This document shows positions 63,733 through 64,000 of a stretch of 64,000 nt of DNA, piece after piece; positions within the stretch are counted from its first letter, which is position 1; every line of letters begins with the position of its first letter. A program made the translations under genes and the position numbers. This stretch comes from Candidatus Zixiibacteriota bacterium (GTDB lineage Bacteria > Zixibacteria > MSB-5A5 > GN15 > JACZUZ01), in assembly GCA_024280835.1 (NCBI GenBank), contig JAJRPJ010000003.1, positions 50,136 through 114,135 of the forward strand, in the 5' to 3' direction. Below the pieces are notes generated by a model that was not told the DNA's origin, ran no database searches, and saw only the letters and a list, made by a program, of their open reading frames with translations.

Positions 63733-64000
63733 AAAGTTGTTAACTGGTGTTCTCACCTTGGGCATAATGCTCTTCGGGAACACCGCGGTATTCTCTGGGT
63801 TACCAGATGGCGGTCACGCCCTCCAACCACTTCCGACAGTTGATGCGTCGGCAGCGTTGTTTGGACAGGATGATGCCCAGCCAATGGCCCGAGAGGTATT
63901 GCAGAAACTAGCTGTCCCATACGAGATCATTGACATGTCTGGCGTAGATCTTTCAAAGAACTACGTTCCTACGTTTACCTGTGTTGATCAGGATAACACA
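63725..64000 (+). CDS. secreted protein of unknown function, 3' part beyond window
   Basis: An ATG at 63725 lies 7 nt behind a perfect AAGGAGG, and the frame stays open for 92 codons to the right edge. The product starts MSKKLLTGVLTLGIMLFGNT with a typical Sec signal peptide and probable cleavage near VFSG. The visible mature part (ALFGQDDAQPMAREVLQKL, then IIDMSGVDLSKNYVPTFTC) is not recognised. It is probably exported. It is too short to assign a family. Confidence 0.8.
   Translation, partial: MSKKLLTGVLTLGIMLFGNTAVFSGLPDGGHALQPLPTVDASAALFGQDDAQPMAREVLQKLAVPYEIIDMSGVDLSKNYVPTFTCVDQDNT

Overview
The window looks like chromosome from a Gram-negative, moderately AT-rich bacterium of the FCB superphylum. 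The main hint is that two secreted giants end in the 'YPNPFNP' C-terminal sorting domain (FlgD-Ig / type IX secretion type A) common in Zixibacteria, Ignavibacteria, Marinimicrobia and relatives. Thrombospondin type 3, cohesin and dockerin modules fit the same group. A Zixibacteria-like origin is my inference; no rRNA or marker tree is available. I found no rRNA, tRNA, CRISPR array, prophage or classical IS. The only mobile gene is a REP-associated tyrosine transposase (RAYT).

Layout. 1-1.5 kb: an edge-truncated unknown gene, a RAYT between perfect 26-nt inverted repeats, and a DUF486 membrane protein. 1.6-2.8 kb: acyl-CoA dehydrogenase. 2.8-3.3 kb: a cluster of REP-like hairpins and a strong terminator. 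3.3-6.4 kb: a secreted beta-propeller/thrombospondin-3 protein gene split by one in-frame TAA. 7.5-17.5 kb: a 3,316-codon gene for a cysteine-patterned surface protein of about 29 tandem beta-domains, then cohesin-like, dockerin and sorting domains. 17.6-23.6 kb (minus): smc-ftsY-yjbQ-rlmH. 24-27.2 kb (minus): rodZ-like gene with an unknown partner, then dtd-maf. 27.5-33.8 kb (plus): trxA, CoA-binding protein, rhomboid protease, degenerate receiver protein, DUF2064 transferase, creatininase-family protein and a HEPN-like orphan. 34-49.4 kb: a heme locus, with hemH (fused to a membrane domain) divergent from hemA-hemC-hemD-hemB-hemL-hemE-hemN-hemY, followed by a TIGR01777 epimerase and a penicillin-acylase-type hydrolase. 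50-58.4 kb: lgt, an FAD oxidoreductase/polyferredoxin pair, a second HEPN-like orphan, an M50 protease, a small lipoprotein, a probable PPi-dependent phosphofructokinase and a nuclease. 58.4-62.3 kb (minus): trpS-scpA-scpB-rluB. The right edge holds the start of a secreted protein gene.

How the genes work together. smc, scpA and scpB lie at two loci but together encode the whole condensin, and Smc and ScpB both carry unusual acidic tails. The heme genes cover every step from glutamyl-tRNA to heme. Iron-sulfur proteins recur: HemN, the polyferredoxin, a TrpRS with the C-x22-C-x6-C-x2-C cluster motif, and a ferrochelatase with a cysteine-rich insert. Lgt would serve lipoproteins such as the one at 55.8 kb. 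At least ten hairpins with a GTAG head, in several sequence families, lie between genes. The local RAYT is flanked instead by a GGTC-headed hairpin, so the GTAG elements probably depend on another RAYT elsewhere in the genome.
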